Shown in pieces: positions 1 to 9,317 of a DNA stretch of 64,000 nucleotides (positions are counted from its first letter, which is position 1; every line of letters starts with the position of its first letter). Position numbers and translations under genes: made by a program. The notes below the pieces were generated by a model. That model saw only the letters and a list, made by a program, of their open reading frames with translations. It had not been told where the DNA came from and ran no database searches. Source of the DNA: Deferribacteres bacterium (GTDB lineage Bacteria; Zhuqueibacterota; Zhuqueibacteria; Zhuqueibacterales; Geothermadaptataceae). The stretch spans positions 1 to 64,000 of the forward strand of contig JACKDF010000007.1 of NCBI GenBank assembly GCA_020633655.1, read 5' to 3'.

Positions 1-2
1 GT

Positions 3-194
3 CGCCCGGCACATGTCGTGTTGGATTTATTCGATATAACAGGAAAAAGAATCAAACGTTTGGTGAATGCACAAAAAACACAGGGAATTCACAAAGTGAA
101 CTTTTCAGCAGACCAACTCAGTGCAGGCTTTTATTTTTATAGAATAGTCGTCGATTCAGTTTCGGAAATAAAGAAGCTTTTGGTACTCAATTAG
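3..194 (+). CDS. C-terminal sorting-domain end of a secreted protein (partial)
   Basis: This is the last 63 codons of a protein whose start lies before the window. The reading frame is open from base 3 to the TAG at 192-194. The translation has the beta-sandwich signature of the type IX secretion / FlgD-like C-terminal domain: VVLDLFDITGKRIKRLV, then a short loop, then LSAGFYFYRIV and a final KKLLVLN. In this family the domain directs export across the outer membrane and is often cleaved. The passenger domain is not visible, so the protein's function is unknown. The next gene carries the same kind of domain, so the two may be exported by the same machinery. Confidence 0.75.
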   Translation, partial: RPAHVVLDLFDITGKRIKRLVNAQKTQGIHKVNFSADQLSAGFYFYRIVVDSVSEIKKLLVLN

Positions 195-261
195 TATCTT
201 ATGACAAGTATGCAAAACGAATCCGTTTATCCCCGGTAATTTTTTGGATTTGGAGTCCAGC

Positions 262-2919
262 ATGAAATCAATCGTATTTCTTATCACCTTCCTTTTGCTA
301 TTCTGTAGTAAAATGTACTGTGACACCATTGAAGTTCCATCCGGACAGCCTACAATTCAGGCCGGAATCGATGTCAGCAGCACAGGAGACACGGTTTTAG
401 TGGCGCCAGGTAACTATTTTGAAAATATAAATTTCAATGGAAAGAATGTTGTAGTAGGCTCGTATTTCCTCACAACGAACGATACTGCATATATTTCACA
501 AACAGTGATCAACGGAAGTAAGCAAGGGTGTGTGGTGGTTTTTGCAGATGGTGAAAATAGTACAACAGTTCTTACTGGTTTTACCATCACCAATGGTTAT
601 GCTGAGTTTGATTCATTGCATGGTGGCGGTATTACATGCCACAATGCAGCAAAGCCTCGCCTTGATAATTTAATAATTACTGGCAACGAAGCTCAGGGCA
701 GAGAGAGTTATTATGATCCAAAGCGTTATGGCGGTGGAGGTATTCTCTGTACAGGAAAAGCATCACCAGTTTTATACAACGTAAAAATACGAAACAATAC
801 CGTATTATACGGCTCCGGCGGCGGTCTTTATTGCAATGACAGCTCTGTTGTCACCCTATTAAATTCCGAAATAGAGAATAATACAGCAACAATTGGTGGT
901 GGCGCTGCAGCATTTGTTGCTTCCTTGGATTTAGCAGAAGTTGTCATCTCAGAAAACGAATCAAATATGGGAGGTGGGCTTGGTCTTGATAGTGCATTTT
1001 GTTTAATTGAAAAATCCTGTATCAAAAATAATTTTTCTCATGCAAGAATAGGTGGCGGTGGCGGGATATATGCGACCAATAGCACAAACCTGACCATGAC
1101 CAACTCTGAAATTAAGGAAAATTCAACTCAAGCCACCTCGGTAGCTGCGATTCACCGTAGTTTGGGCTGTGGGCTGTTTCTTCGTATGAACGCATCGGCT
1201 CATATTGAAAATTGTAAAATTCATGATAACCACTCCGTTTCTGTTGCCTCAAATGGCGGTGGAATCTGTATCTGGGAAGCTGAATTAATCTTAAAGGATT
1301 CAGAGATATGTGGCAATTCATGCAAAGGTGAAGGGGGAGGCCTGTTCATCCAGGATTTGCAAGACAGAATTATATTGGAAAATGTCTTGATCTGCCATAA
1401 TTCAGTGAATGTCGCCGTGAATGGCGGTGGCCTTTTTTATTTGCCAAACAAACCTGTGGAAGCGCTAAAAAACGTTGTTATCCGGAATAATTTTACTGAA
1501 GCGCATGGTGGTGGATTGGCAACGAATCGCAATTTACTTCTCAACGAAGCATCCGGTTGCAGTATCTTTTTAAATTACGCCATGAATGGTGGATCAGATA
1601 TTTATATGGCTTTTGAAGACACAACCGCAATGCAGCCTGTACATCTTGATACGGTAACAAATTCAATCCCGCGTGCAGACCAGATTCATCCATTTCGCAA
1701 TATTGATCTTATATTTAAAAATGCAGCTTTTCAATCCGTTAATGCAGATTTGTATGTCTCACCTTCCGGCTCAAATACAAATTCTGGCATCACACCTGGT
1801 GCGCCGTTAAAATCAATTAATCATGCATTGCTCGTTGCGAGTGCTGACAGTCTGCAACCGAGAACAATTTTTATTGCTCCCGGTACTTATTCTCCATCTA
1901 CCAACGAGGAGATTTTTCCATTGTATCCCAGAAGTTATCTTTCTATCTCAGGCGATAATCCAGCAACAACCATTTTGGATGGCGAGAATAAATCGCGGCT
2001 CATTGAAATATCTGAATCGAATAATATCACTTTGGAGAATTTTACTGTTCAGCATGGCTCGGCTCAAAATGGCGGTGGGATGCAAATAAATGGGAACGCA
2101 ATTGTGCTCAAAAATCTCATTATCAGTGAAAATTCTGCTGAATTGCGTGGTGGAGGACTCTATGTGTTTTCCTCACAGGGGAAATTCGTTAACCTGACAG
2201 TTGTCTATAATCAATCGGGGTACCAGGAAGGAACAGGCGTTTTTATTGGAGCTCGATTTTTAAGTGACACACTCAAATGGTCGATATTGAACAGCATTAT
2301 AACATCTAATTCAGCAATAAATTTTAGCACAAATTTAAAGTCCAGTGCCGATTCAATTTTTGTGGGATACTCAAATATTGGCGGCGGTTTTGAAGAAAAC
2401 TTCGATTCTACGGAAACCGTTGTTTATTGGCTGAACGGCAATATAGATAAAGACCCGCTCTTCATTGGTGGCGATCCCTTCGATTACAATCTCATGCCCA
2501 ACTCACCTTGCATAAATTCCGGCGCCTCCCTTGTGATCTTCGAGGGCGATACCTTGCTGCATTTGTCAAAGGATGATTACATCGGGAGCGCACCGGATAT
2601 GGGAGCGCTGGAATCTCCATTTTTGACAACGAAAATTGAACAAGAAAATATCCATCAAGAGCACCCATATCTTGTGCAGAACCATCCAAATCCTTTCGAT
2701 ACGCAGACGACCATTCGTTACTTTATTCCCGGGCAATGTCAAGTCCAACTCAAAATATTTGACGTTCTGGGACGAGAAATCAAAACTTTAGTAAACCAGG
2801 AACAGCAAGCAGGGAGTTATGAAGTTGGTTTTAACATGACAGGCTTTCCAAGCGGGATTTATTTTTGTAAATTACAAGTCGGGCGTTTCATACAAACTAT
2901 GAAAATGATTCGATTATAA
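262..2919 (+). CDS. Secreted right-handed beta-helix protein with type IX sorting domain
   Basis: An 885-residue exported protein. I start it at the ATG at 262, which has a GGAG at 252-255 and opens with a signal peptide (MKSIVFLITFLLLFCSKMYC). An upstream in-frame TTG at 244 is less likely. Residues of about 25-490 and 500-790 are two sets of short parallel beta-helix rungs full of GGG turns (for example NNTATIGGG, NGGGMQI). Each set begins with a DUF1565-like lead such as LYVSPSGSNTNSG followed by IFIAPGTYS. Such folds are typical of polysaccharide-binding or lyase-like surface proteins. The last 85 residues form the sorting domain: QNHPNPFDTQTTIRY, VFDVLGREIKTLV-like strand and SGIYFCKL. 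No catalytic motif was recognised. A glycan-related role is suggested only by the neighbouring rhamnosidase. Confidence 0.85.
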   Translation: MKSIVFLITFLLLFCSKMYCDTIEVPSGQPTIQAGIDVSSTGDTVLVAPGNYFENINFNGKNVVVGSYFLTTNDTAYISQTVINGSKQGCVVVFADGENSTTVLTGFTITNGYAEFDSLHGGGITCHNAAKPRLDNLIITGNEAQGRESYYDPKRYGGGGILCTGKASPVLYNVKIRNNTVLYGSGGGLYCNDSSVVTLLNSEIENNTATIGGGAAAFVASLDLAEVVISENESNMGGGLGLDSAFCLIEKSCIKNNFSHARIGGGGGIYATNSTNLTMTNSEIKENSTQATSVAAIHRSLGCGLFLRMNASAHIENCKIHDNHSVSVASNGGGICIWEAELILKDSEICGNSCKGEGGGLFIQDLQDRIILENVLICHNSVNVAVNGGGLFYLPNKPVEALKNVVIRNNFTEAHGGGLATNRNLLLNEASGCSIFLNYAMNGGSDIYMAFEDTTAMQPVHLDTVTNSIPRADQIHPFRNIDLIFKNAAFQSVNADLYVSPSGSNTNSGITPGAPLKSINHALLVASADSLQPRTIFIAPGTYSPSTNEEIFPLYPRSYLSISGDNPATTILDGENKSRLIEISESNNITLENFTVQHGSAQNGGGMQINGNAIVLKNLIISENSAELRGGGLYVFSSQGKFVNLTVVYNQSGYQEGTGVFIGARFLSDTLKWSILNSIITSNSAINFSTNLKSSADSIFVGYSNIGGGFEENFDSTETVVYWLNGNIDKDPLFIGGDPFDYNLMPNSPCINSGASLVIFEGDTLLHLSKDDYIGSAPDMGALESPFLTTKIEQENIHQEHPYLVQNHPNPFDTQTTIRYFIPGQCQVQLKIFDVLGREIKTLVNQEQQAGSYEVGFNMTGFPSGIYFCKLQVGRFIQTMKMIRL

Positions 2920-3053
2920 GTTGACTCATTTCCAGTTTGCAGTACTTTATTACATTGATTAATAAGCTGATTAAAGGAAGAGTTTATTGCGATTGGCTCA
3001 GATTTTTAATAGAAATATGATAAAACGAAGAATTTTCCAAACGGAGGAAGAAA

Positions 3054-5828
3054 ATGGAAACCAACAAGTTGTTGTTTTTTATGCAAACCGTGCTGTTCTT
3101 TTTTGCCCCAATCGGCCTTTCTCTCCTGGCCGCGTCTTTATCCCCCACAAATTTACGTTGCGAGTACAAAACCAATCCCCTCGGCATCGATATCCTACAG
3201 CCAAGGCTAAGCTGGCAGCTGGAATCTGACAAACGAGCGGTCAGGCAGTCGGCGTATCAGATTCAGGTTGCTTTGTCGAGTGAAGCACTTGCGAAAGAAA
3301 ATGCACTGCTGTGGGATAGTGGCAAGGTCGACTCGGAGCAATCCATTCAGGTTGTGTATGCCGGACCGCAATTGCAGACCGCACAGCGTTATTTCTGGCG
3401 TGTGCGGGTTTGGGACGGCAATGATAAAGTTTCCGGTTGGAGTGACATTCAGTTTTGGGAAATGAGTTTGCTCGCTGCTGACGACTGGCAGGTGGCCTGG
3501 ATTCAGCCGGATTTGGTTGAAGACAAGGATTTGTCGAATCCGGCGCCGATGCTGCGCACAGAATTTCAACTGACAAAAGACATAAAACAAGCCCGCTTGT
3601 ACATCACGGCACTCGGTTTGTACGAAGCGGAAATCAACGGTAAACGTGTCGGTGATGAACTTTTTACACCCGGCTGGACCAGCTACGACACCCGCCTGCA
3701 ATACCAGACCTATGATGTAACCGATCAGCTGCTAAACGGTGATAATGCCATTGGCGTTAATCTTGGTGATGGTTGGTACCGTGGTCGTCTGGCATGGGAT
3801 AAAAACAGAAATATCTACGGTGAAAAATTAGCCTTGCTAGCACAATTGCAGGTTGAATACACTGATGGCAGCCGGCAGATGATCGGTTCTGATGGCAGCT
3901 GGAAAGCGACAACCGGTCCCATTCTTTTCTCCGACATTTATGATGGCGAAAAATACGATGCCCGACTGGAAAAACAAGGCTGGACGAAGTCCGGTTTCGA
4001 TGACAAAGACTGGTCCGGTGTCACAGTAATCGAGCGTGACAACAGCATTCTGATTGCACCGCAAGGGCCGCCGGTGCGCCGCACTGTAGAAATCAAGCCC
4101 ATTGAAATTCTGCATACAACTGCCGGTGAAACCGTCTTCGATATGGGACAAAACATGGTTGGGTGGCTAAAATTACAGGTGCAAGGTCCGGCCGGAACGA
4201 CAGTTACACTCAGACATGCTGAAGTGTTAGACAAGGATGGCAATTTTTATATAGAAAACCTGCGCAAAGCCAAGCAGACCGTCGAGTATACTCTAAAAGG
4301 TGATGGCGTTGAAATTTACGAACCGCACTTCACATTTCAGGGATTCCGCTATGTTGCGGTGGAGGGATTCCCCGGTACGCCTACGCTGGAGGCTTTAACA
4401 GGTATAGTGATTCATTCTGATATGACGCCAACCGGCACGTTTTCCTGCTCGGATTCGATGCTCAACCAATTGCAGCATAATATACAGTGGGGTCAGCGCG
4501 GCAATTTTCTCGATGTGCCCACCGATTGCCCACAGCGCGACGAACGTCTGGGTTGGACTGGCGATGCCGAAGTTTTTGCGCGAACCGCCTGTTACAACAT
4601 GGATGCAGCCAGTTTTTTCACAAAATGGATGAAGGATGTTGCTGCCGATCAGAAGAAAAGTGGTGCCGTGCCACACGTTATCCCGAATGTGTTGAGCCAT
4701 GGCAAGGAAAGCGGCGCTTCAGGATCAGCGGGTTGGGCAGATGTCGCGGTGATTATTCCCTGGAATATTTATGAAATTTACGGCGATACGCGAATTCTTG
4801 AGCAGCAGTACCCAAGCATGAAAGCCTGGGTTGAATACCAGCGTAGCCAGGCAGGCGATTCTTACTTGTGGACACAGGACTTCACTTTTGGCGACTGGTT
4901 GGCGTTTGCCACAAACCGCTCCGACTACCCCGGCGCCACCACGGACAAAGATTTAGTGAGTTCAGCATTCTTTGCCTACGCCACCAGTCTGATGCAACGC
5001 ACGGCTGAAGTTCTCGGCAAAACAGATGATGCGTGTGACTACGCGGCACTTTTCGCGAAAATTAAAGAAGCTTTTGGCAAGGAATTTATCACGCCTAAAG
5101 GCCGATTAGCTTCCAATACACAAACCGCGTACACGCTTGCTTTAGCATTTGATCTGTTTCCGGATAGCCTGAAAGAACAAGCAGCTGCGCGTCTGGCGGA
5201 GAATGTGAGATCATTCAAGCACATTACCACTGGATTTCTGGGCACGCCGTTGATTTCTCATGTGCTCAGTGACAACGGATATTATGATGAAGTTTTCATG
5301 TTGCTCACGCGCAAGGATTATCCTTCCTGGTTATACCCAATCACCATGGGCGCAACAACGATTTGGGAACGCTGGGACGGTATAAAACCCGACGGCAGTT
5401 TTCAGAGTAAAGGTATGAATTCGTTTAACCACTACGCCTACGGCGCCATTGGCGACTGGATGTACAAACAAATCGCGGGGATAAATCCGGATATTTCTGC
5501 ACCGGGATACAAACACATCCTCATCACCCCGCACCGAGGTGGTGGTTTAACACAGGCATCTGCAACATTCAAATCGATGTATGGCATGATCGAATCCGGT
5601 TGGGAATGGAAAAATGGCACGATGAATGTGTATGTGACGATTCCAGCAAACACGACCGCGACAGTGGTTTTGCCGGGGGCCAAGCTTGCTGATGTGAAAG
5701 AGGGTAAGTCGAAGGTGGCAAAGGCAAAGGGAATTGCAAGTGCTCAGGATGTATCGGGTGGGATTAAACTTCAGGTTGGTTCTGGAAATTACAATTTTAG
5801 TTTTCCTATGGAATCATCAATTGAATAA
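3054..5828 (+). CDS. Alpha-L-rhamnosidase, glycoside hydrolase family 78
   Basis: A 924-residue exported glycosidase that should remove terminal L-rhamnose from plant or bacterial glycans. The ATG has a GGAGG at 3043-3047 and is followed by a hydrophobic signal peptide. The order fits GH78: an N-terminal Fn3-like domain (about 28-135, SPTNLRCEY), the rhamnosidase N-domain (about 165-335, with GWYRGRLAWD), a jelly-roll domain (about 345-440, MGQNMVGWL) and an (alpha/alpha)6 barrel (about 445-800). The barrel holds the hallmark DCPQRDERLGWTGD near residue 490, whose Asp, Glu and Asp correspond to known catalytic positions, and a downstream IWERWDG that carries the second acidic residue near residue 770. 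Length is normal for the family. It stands alone with a terminator behind it; no rhamnose-catabolism genes are nearby. Confidence 0.95.
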   Translation: METNKLLFFMQTVLFFFAPIGLSLLAASLSPTNLRCEYKTNPLGIDILQPRLSWQLESDKRAVRQSAYQIQVALSSEALAKENALLWDSGKVDSEQSIQVVYAGPQLQTAQRYFWRVRVWDGNDKVSGWSDIQFWEMSLLAADDWQVAWIQPDLVEDKDLSNPAPMLRTEFQLTKDIKQARLYITALGLYEAEINGKRVGDELFTPGWTSYDTRLQYQTYDVTDQLLNGDNAIGVNLGDGWYRGRLAWDKNRNIYGEKLALLAQLQVEYTDGSRQMIGSDGSWKATTGPILFSDIYDGEKYDARLEKQGWTKSGFDDKDWSGVTVIERDNSILIAPQGPPVRRTVEIKPIEILHTTAGETVFDMGQNMVGWLKLQVQGPAGTTVTLRHAEVLDKDGNFYIENLRKAKQTVEYTLKGDGVEIYEPHFTFQGFRYVAVEGFPGTPTLEALTGIVIHSDMTPTGTFSCSDSMLNQLQHNIQWGQRGNFLDVPTDCPQRDERLGWTGDAEVFARTACYNMDAASFFTKWMKDVAADQKKSGAVPHVIPNVLSHGKESGASGSAGWADVAVIIPWNIYEIYGDTRILEQQYPSMKAWVEYQRSQAGDSYLWTQDFTFGDWLAFATNRSDYPGATTDKDLVSSAFFAYATSLMQRTAEVLGKTDDACDYAALFAKIKEAFGKEFITPKGRLASNTQTAYTLALAFDLFPDSLKEQAAARLAENVRSFKHITTGFLGTPLISHVLSDNGYYDEVFMLLTRKDYPSWLYPITMGATTIWERWDGIKPDGSFQSKGMNSFNHYAYGAIGDWMYKQIAGINPDISAPGYKHILITPHRGGGLTQASATFKSMYGMIESGWEWKNGTMNVYVTIPANTTATVVLPGAKLADVKEGKSKVAKAKGIASAQDVSGGIKLQVGSGNYNFSFPMESSIE

Positions 5829-5857
5829 TAATTAAGTAATTTCTGAGAATTAGTTAT

Positions 5858-5906
5858 AAACGGCACTGATTTCCATTTTCAAACGTAATTCAGTGCTGTT
5901 TTTATT
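5858..5906 (+). terminator. Rho-independent terminator after the rhamnosidase gene
   Basis: Inverted repeat AAACGGCACTGA (5858-5869) and TCAGTGCTGTTT (5890-5901), followed by more T. It lies 30 nt behind the rhamnosidase stop. The 20-nt loop is long, so efficiency is uncertain. Confidence 0.7.
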
Positions 5907-6041
5907 TATGCATAATTGCATCACTGAAAAAACGAATTCTATTTTGTTATTTTATAACTGGAATAGGAAAAAATTATATTCTATTTTGATGAACAGCTAA
6001 CATGTACGTATAAAACTTCTTTACTTAAAGACAAGTAGAGG

Positions 6042-6473
6042 ATGAATGTGAACGAAAATACGAAAAAAATTATTCATTGGAGTTTTTGGATTATCTGCGT
6101 GATCACATTGATATGGAATGTTTTAGGTGCAATCAACTTCCTGGTTCAATTGAACCCGGATACGCATACAGCTTATCGTGAAACAGAACGATTAATAATA
6201 GTTGGGCGTCCATTATGGGCAACTCTAGGATTTGCGCTTGCCGTTTTTGGTGGAACGATTGGTTGTGCTTTACTCTTGTTTAAAAAGGCCATTTCATATT
6301 ATGTGTTTATTGCTTCCTTCGTTGGAGTGCTGATAACAATGCTCCATGCTTTAACAACTGGAATTGAGTTTAAATTTGCTGAAGTTTTTGGAATTATTCT
6401 CTTCCCAATACTTGTTGGTGGCTTTTTGATCTGGTATGCAAAATTTTGTGAAAGAAGTGGATGGATAGTCTAA
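6042..6473 (+). CDS. Small four-helix inner-membrane protein, unknown function
   Basis: A 143-residue protein with four hydrophobic segments at about 9-37, 51-80, 82-104 and 112-136. The start ATG at 6042 follows GTAGAGG. The pattern WATLGFALAVFGGTIGCALLL resembles a widespread family of short hypothetical membrane proteins sometimes mis-annotated as sugar transporters; the true role is not known. No charged catalytic or transport motif can be seen. It is 25 nt upstream of the DUF4242/AraC regulator and may share its transcript. The similarity is from memory of the family pattern, so the functional class is left open. Confidence 0.75.
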   Translation: MNVNENTKKIIHWSFWIICVITLIWNVLGAINFLVQLNPDTHTAYRETERLIIVGRPLWATLGFALAVFGGTIGCALLLFKKAISYYVFIASFVGVLITMLHALTTGIEFKFAEVFGIILFPILVGGFLIWYAKFCERSGWIV

Positions 6474-6498
6474 ATAATAGGTTGACAGATTTAAGCTT

Positions 6499-7575
6499 AT
6501 GCCTTTATACATGGACATTCATACGGTCGATTCTGATTCATTTACTGTAGAAGATGTTGTCAAAGCGCACATGCAGGATTTGGCAATACAGGATCAATTT
6601 GGGGTAACCCAGATTAAGTATTGGGTCAATGTGGAAGCGAAAACCATATTCTGCTTGATGAAGGGACCGGATAAAAATGCCTGTAACATGGTCCATAAAG
6701 AATCGCACGGCGGGACGGCATGCAATATAATTGAGGTGTCGGATGATGAGTTCAATTTGTATATGGGGGAAGGAAAAAAGGAAAATGATTTAGCCTTTAC
6801 AAATTCAGGCGAGCTTGATTCAGGCTATCGAACGGTGCTTTTGCTCAGGATTTTTGATTTCACCGGTCACTATGGATATTCACATGATGAAATACATCGA
6901 ATCATTGAGCAGCATCGTGGCGTTGTCATAATACAGCCTGAAGATGATATCATGGTGTCCTTTATTCGTGCAACGGATGCGATCTTGTGCGGCCTGGCCA
7001 TTGACAAAATGTTGCAGCGTATTCCCGGACATATTGAATTTAATTTAGCGTTAGCCTGTGGAAGGCCGGTTGATGAACAAGGCATGAATTTGTTTGAAGA
7101 AACAAAGAAAAAAATTCAGAGCTTCTGTGACTTGGGATTAACAAAAACCATATATGTGGATTCTGAAACCAAAGCACTTTCAGAAAAAGAACATATTTCA
7201 GCTCAGGCAAATGCCAGTGAATTTAAAATTGTGCAAAACAAGGAAATCCTTTTGATGATTCGATTGCATGATATATTGAGCCGTGAAATTCCCAACTCAG
7301 AATTTAAAAGTGATGACTTAAATGAGTTGCTGGGATTTAGTAAATCACAAACATATCGAAAGATAAAATCACTCACAGGCCTTGCTCCAAATCAACTCAT
7401 TCAGGAAGTTCGGCTTCGCCAATCATTGAAAAATCTCAAAAAAAGTGGTAATACGATAGCTGAAATCGCATATGATTTTGGTTTTAACAGTCCGACGTAT
7501 TTTACCAGAGTTTTTAAGAATCGATTTCATATAACGCCCACCGATTTTACCAAACTATACTCCACCGTGAAATAA
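6499..7575 (+). CDS. DUF4242 / cyclase-like / AraC-HTH three-domain regulator
   Basis: A 358-residue protein with three parts. Residues 1-82 match the DUF4242 (SCO4226-like, nickel-binding) fold: MPLYMDIHTVDSD, then TIFCLMKGPD and an ACNMVHKESHGG stretch with Cys and His that could bind metal. Residues about 110-235 look like a degenerate class III nucleotide cyclase: YRTVLLLRIFDFTGHYG, GVVIIQPEDDIMVSF and LALACGRPV. The usual GDG is replaced by PEDD and the GEP by GRP, so cyclase activity is doubtful. Residues about 250-355 are an AraC-type double helix-turn-helix ending in FNSPTYFTRVFKNRFHITPTDF. It probably senses a metal or small molecule and regulates transcription. No Shine-Dalgarno is clear at this ATG; another ATG at 6511 is possible. 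Targets are unknown. Confidence 0.8.
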   Translation: MPLYMDIHTVDSDSFTVEDVVKAHMQDLAIQDQFGVTQIKYWVNVEAKTIFCLMKGPDKNACNMVHKESHGGTACNIIEVSDDEFNLYMGEGKKENDLAFTNSGELDSGYRTVLLLRIFDFTGHYGYSHDEIHRIIEQHRGVVIIQPEDDIMVSFIRATDAILCGLAIDKMLQRIPGHIEFNLALACGRPVDEQGMNLFEETKKKIQSFCDLGLTKTIYVDSETKALSEKEHISAQANASEFKIVQNKEILLMIRLHDILSREIPNSEFKSDDLNELLGFSKSQTYRKIKSLTGLAPNQLIQEVRLRQSLKNLKKSGNTIAEIAYDFGFNSPTYFTRVFKNRFHITPTDFTKLYSTVK

Positions 7576-7696
7576 TTTCAATATAGCCTTTTTGAATCAA
7601 TAGTTTCAGCTTTTGAATCAAATGTGTTTTTTGATTTAATGGAAATCTCCTATTTTCTGGTGAGTATTTTACTAATCAAATTTTATAGGAGAATTT

Positions 7697-8611
7697 ATGG
7701 AACAACTCACGAAAATAGCCGCAGCGCAACTATCCCCGGTTTTTTTGAACAAAGAGAAAACAGTTCAAAAAGCATGCGAAGCAATTGCCGAAGCCGGCGG
7801 AAAAGGTTGCAAGTTGATCGTTTTCCCGGAAGCATTTATTGCCGGCTATCCGGATTGGGTGTGGTTGGTGCCGAATAGCAAAGGCGCTGTTTTAAACGAA
7901 CTCTATATCGAACTTGTCGAAAATGCGGTGTCAATTCCGGGCAACACGACAGACAGGCTTTGTAAAGCGGCAAAGTCTGCGAAAATAAATGTTGTGATTG
8001 GTCTGCACGAACGGAATTCTGAAACAAGTAATACAAGCCTTTACAACAGCCTGTTGTTTATCAGCGATCAGGGCACAATTTTAGGAAAACACCGGAAATT
8101 AATTCCAACGGGTGGTGAACGTCTGATTTGGGCACAAGGTGACGGTAGTACGCTCAAATCGTACACAACTTCCGCAGGGAAAGTAGCTGGCCTAATTTGT
8201 TGGGAAAACTTCATGCCATTGGCGAGAAATGCTATTTATGAAGCCGGAACGCAAATTCTTGCCTCACCAACCTGGGATAAAAGTCCGAACTGGCTCCAGT
8301 CAATGCAGCACATTGCCCGGGAAGGGGGGTGCTTTGTAATCAGTACCTGTATGGCTCTAAGAAAGAATGATATTCCTGATGCGTATGAATTCAAAAAACT
8401 CTATCCTAAAGACAGGGAGTGGATTAACGCAGGCAATAGCGCAATAATCGCCCCCAATGGAAAATTTTTAGCGGGACCATTGGATGCCGAAGAAGGCATT
8501 CTTTATGCAGATATTGATTTAAAGCAAATCATAGCATCCAAACGCATGTTCGATGTTGTCGGTCATTATGCGCGTCCTGATGTTTTTCAATTTGGAATCA
8601 AGTCAGAATAA
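7697..8611 (+). CDS. Nitrilase (carbon-nitrogen hydrolase family)
   Basis: A 304-residue cytoplasmic enzyme expected to hydrolyse organic nitriles to carboxylic acids and ammonia. The catalytic triad is visible: Glu45 in VFPEAF, Lys134 in KHRKLIPT and Cys168 in LICWENFMP. GYPDWV after the Glu and the CWENFMP form of the nucleophile site point to the aliphatic/aromatic nitrilase branch rather than amidases or ureidopropionases. The ATG has AGGAGAA 6 nt upstream. The length is within the family range. DinB-like and pirin genes follow, which gives no pathway. The natural substrate cannot be told from the sequence. Confidence 0.92.
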   Translation: MEQLTKIAAAQLSPVFLNKEKTVQKACEAIAEAGGKGCKLIVFPEAFIAGYPDWVWLVPNSKGAVLNELYIELVENAVSIPGNTTDRLCKAAKSAKINVVIGLHERNSETSNTSLYNSLLFISDQGTILGKHRKLIPTGGERLIWAQGDGSTLKSYTTSAGKVAGLICWENFMPLARNAIYEAGTQILASPTWDKSPNWLQSMQHIAREGGCFVISTCMALRKNDIPDAYEFKKLYPKDREWINAGNSAIIAPNGKFLAGPLDAEEGILYADIDLKQIIASKRMFDVVGHYARPDVFQFGIKSE

Positions 8612-8634
8612 TTAAATCAAATGAAAGAAAAATT

Positions 8635-9135
8635 ATGTCCAATTCAAAGAACCCATTATGCAAAAGATCAAATGAACTTGCGGATCGTTTATTACAAGGA
8701 GCGTCTGCGCTCGAAAAATATGCGGATACATTATCAGATGCTGATTGGCAAAAGCCTGTCACTGGTGATGGACGCACTGTAGGTGTTGTCATTCATCATG
8801 TTGCAAGCGCTTATTCTGTTGAGATCGAGCTTGCGAAATTGCTGGCATCTGGCCAACCGATTTCTGATGTTACGATGGATGTAGTGGATAAAATGAATGC
8901 CGAACATGCCCAAAAGTATGCAAAAATCAGTAAAGAGGATGCTATTGAATTATTGCGTCGCAACAGCAAGGATGCAGCTGATTCCATTAGAGCATTTACA
9001 GATGCAGAGCTTGAGCGTTCAGCAACGGTTTCACTAAATGCAGAAGCTCCTCTCACCGCACAGTTCTTCATTGAGGACCATGCACTGCGCCATAGCTTTC
9101 ATCATTTATCAAGGATAAAGGCAACGATCGCTTGA
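8635..9135 (+). CDS. DinB-like four-helix-bundle protein
   Basis: A 166-residue all-alpha protein of the DinB/YfiT-like superfamily, putative metal-dependent enzymes often linked to thiol transfer or stress. Possible metal-binding His residues sit at VIHHVA (about residue 53) and in FIEDHALRHSFHHLSRI near the C-terminus, the usual three-site layout. It lies 23 nt after the nitrilase and is probably cotranscribed with it. The gene carries no secretion signal. Exact activity is unknown, as for most of this superfamily. Confidence 0.75.
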   Translation: MSNSKNPLCKRSNELADRLLQGASALEKYADTLSDADWQKPVTGDGRTVGVVIHHVASAYSVEIELAKLLASGQPISDVTMDVVDKMNAEHAQKYAKISKEDAIELLRRNSKDAADSIRAFTDAELERSATVSLNAEAPLTAQFFIEDHALRHSFHHLSRIKATIA

Positions 9136-9241
9136 TAAATTACGTTTGGATTTTTTTCCCTGCACACAGTGGAAACCAATCATTGTTAGGTAATGTTTTC
9201 TGACTCTTTCATTGGCAATCAGTTGAAATAATCTTATTACA

Positions 9242-9283
9242 GAAACCGTTGTGCATGATTAGATAATCATACACAATGGTTTC
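9242..9283. repeat. 19-bp inverted repeat upstream of the pirin gene
   Basis: Arms GAAACCGTTGTGCATGATT (9242-9260) and AATCATACACAATGGTTTC (9265-9283) are separated by AGAT. Seventeen of 19 pairs are Watson-Crick, and one or both of the others become G-U pairs in RNA depending on strand. There is no T-run, so it does not look like a standard terminator. It sits 34 nt before the pirin start, where an operator or a 5' UTR hairpin could act. Confidence 0.7.
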
Positions 9284-9317
9284 GTATGAAAGATGAATTA
9301 TTTTGTGAAGGAATCAA

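Noticed and set aside
3207..3701. 164-codon minus-strand frame inside the rhamnosidase gene
   Set aside because: Antisense shadow of a well-supported GH78 gene with no recognisable protein pattern.
6499..7575. Active adenylate cyclase call for the middle domain
   Set aside because: The catalytic GDG-like and GEP-like segments are changed, so only a degenerate cyclase-like fold is supported.
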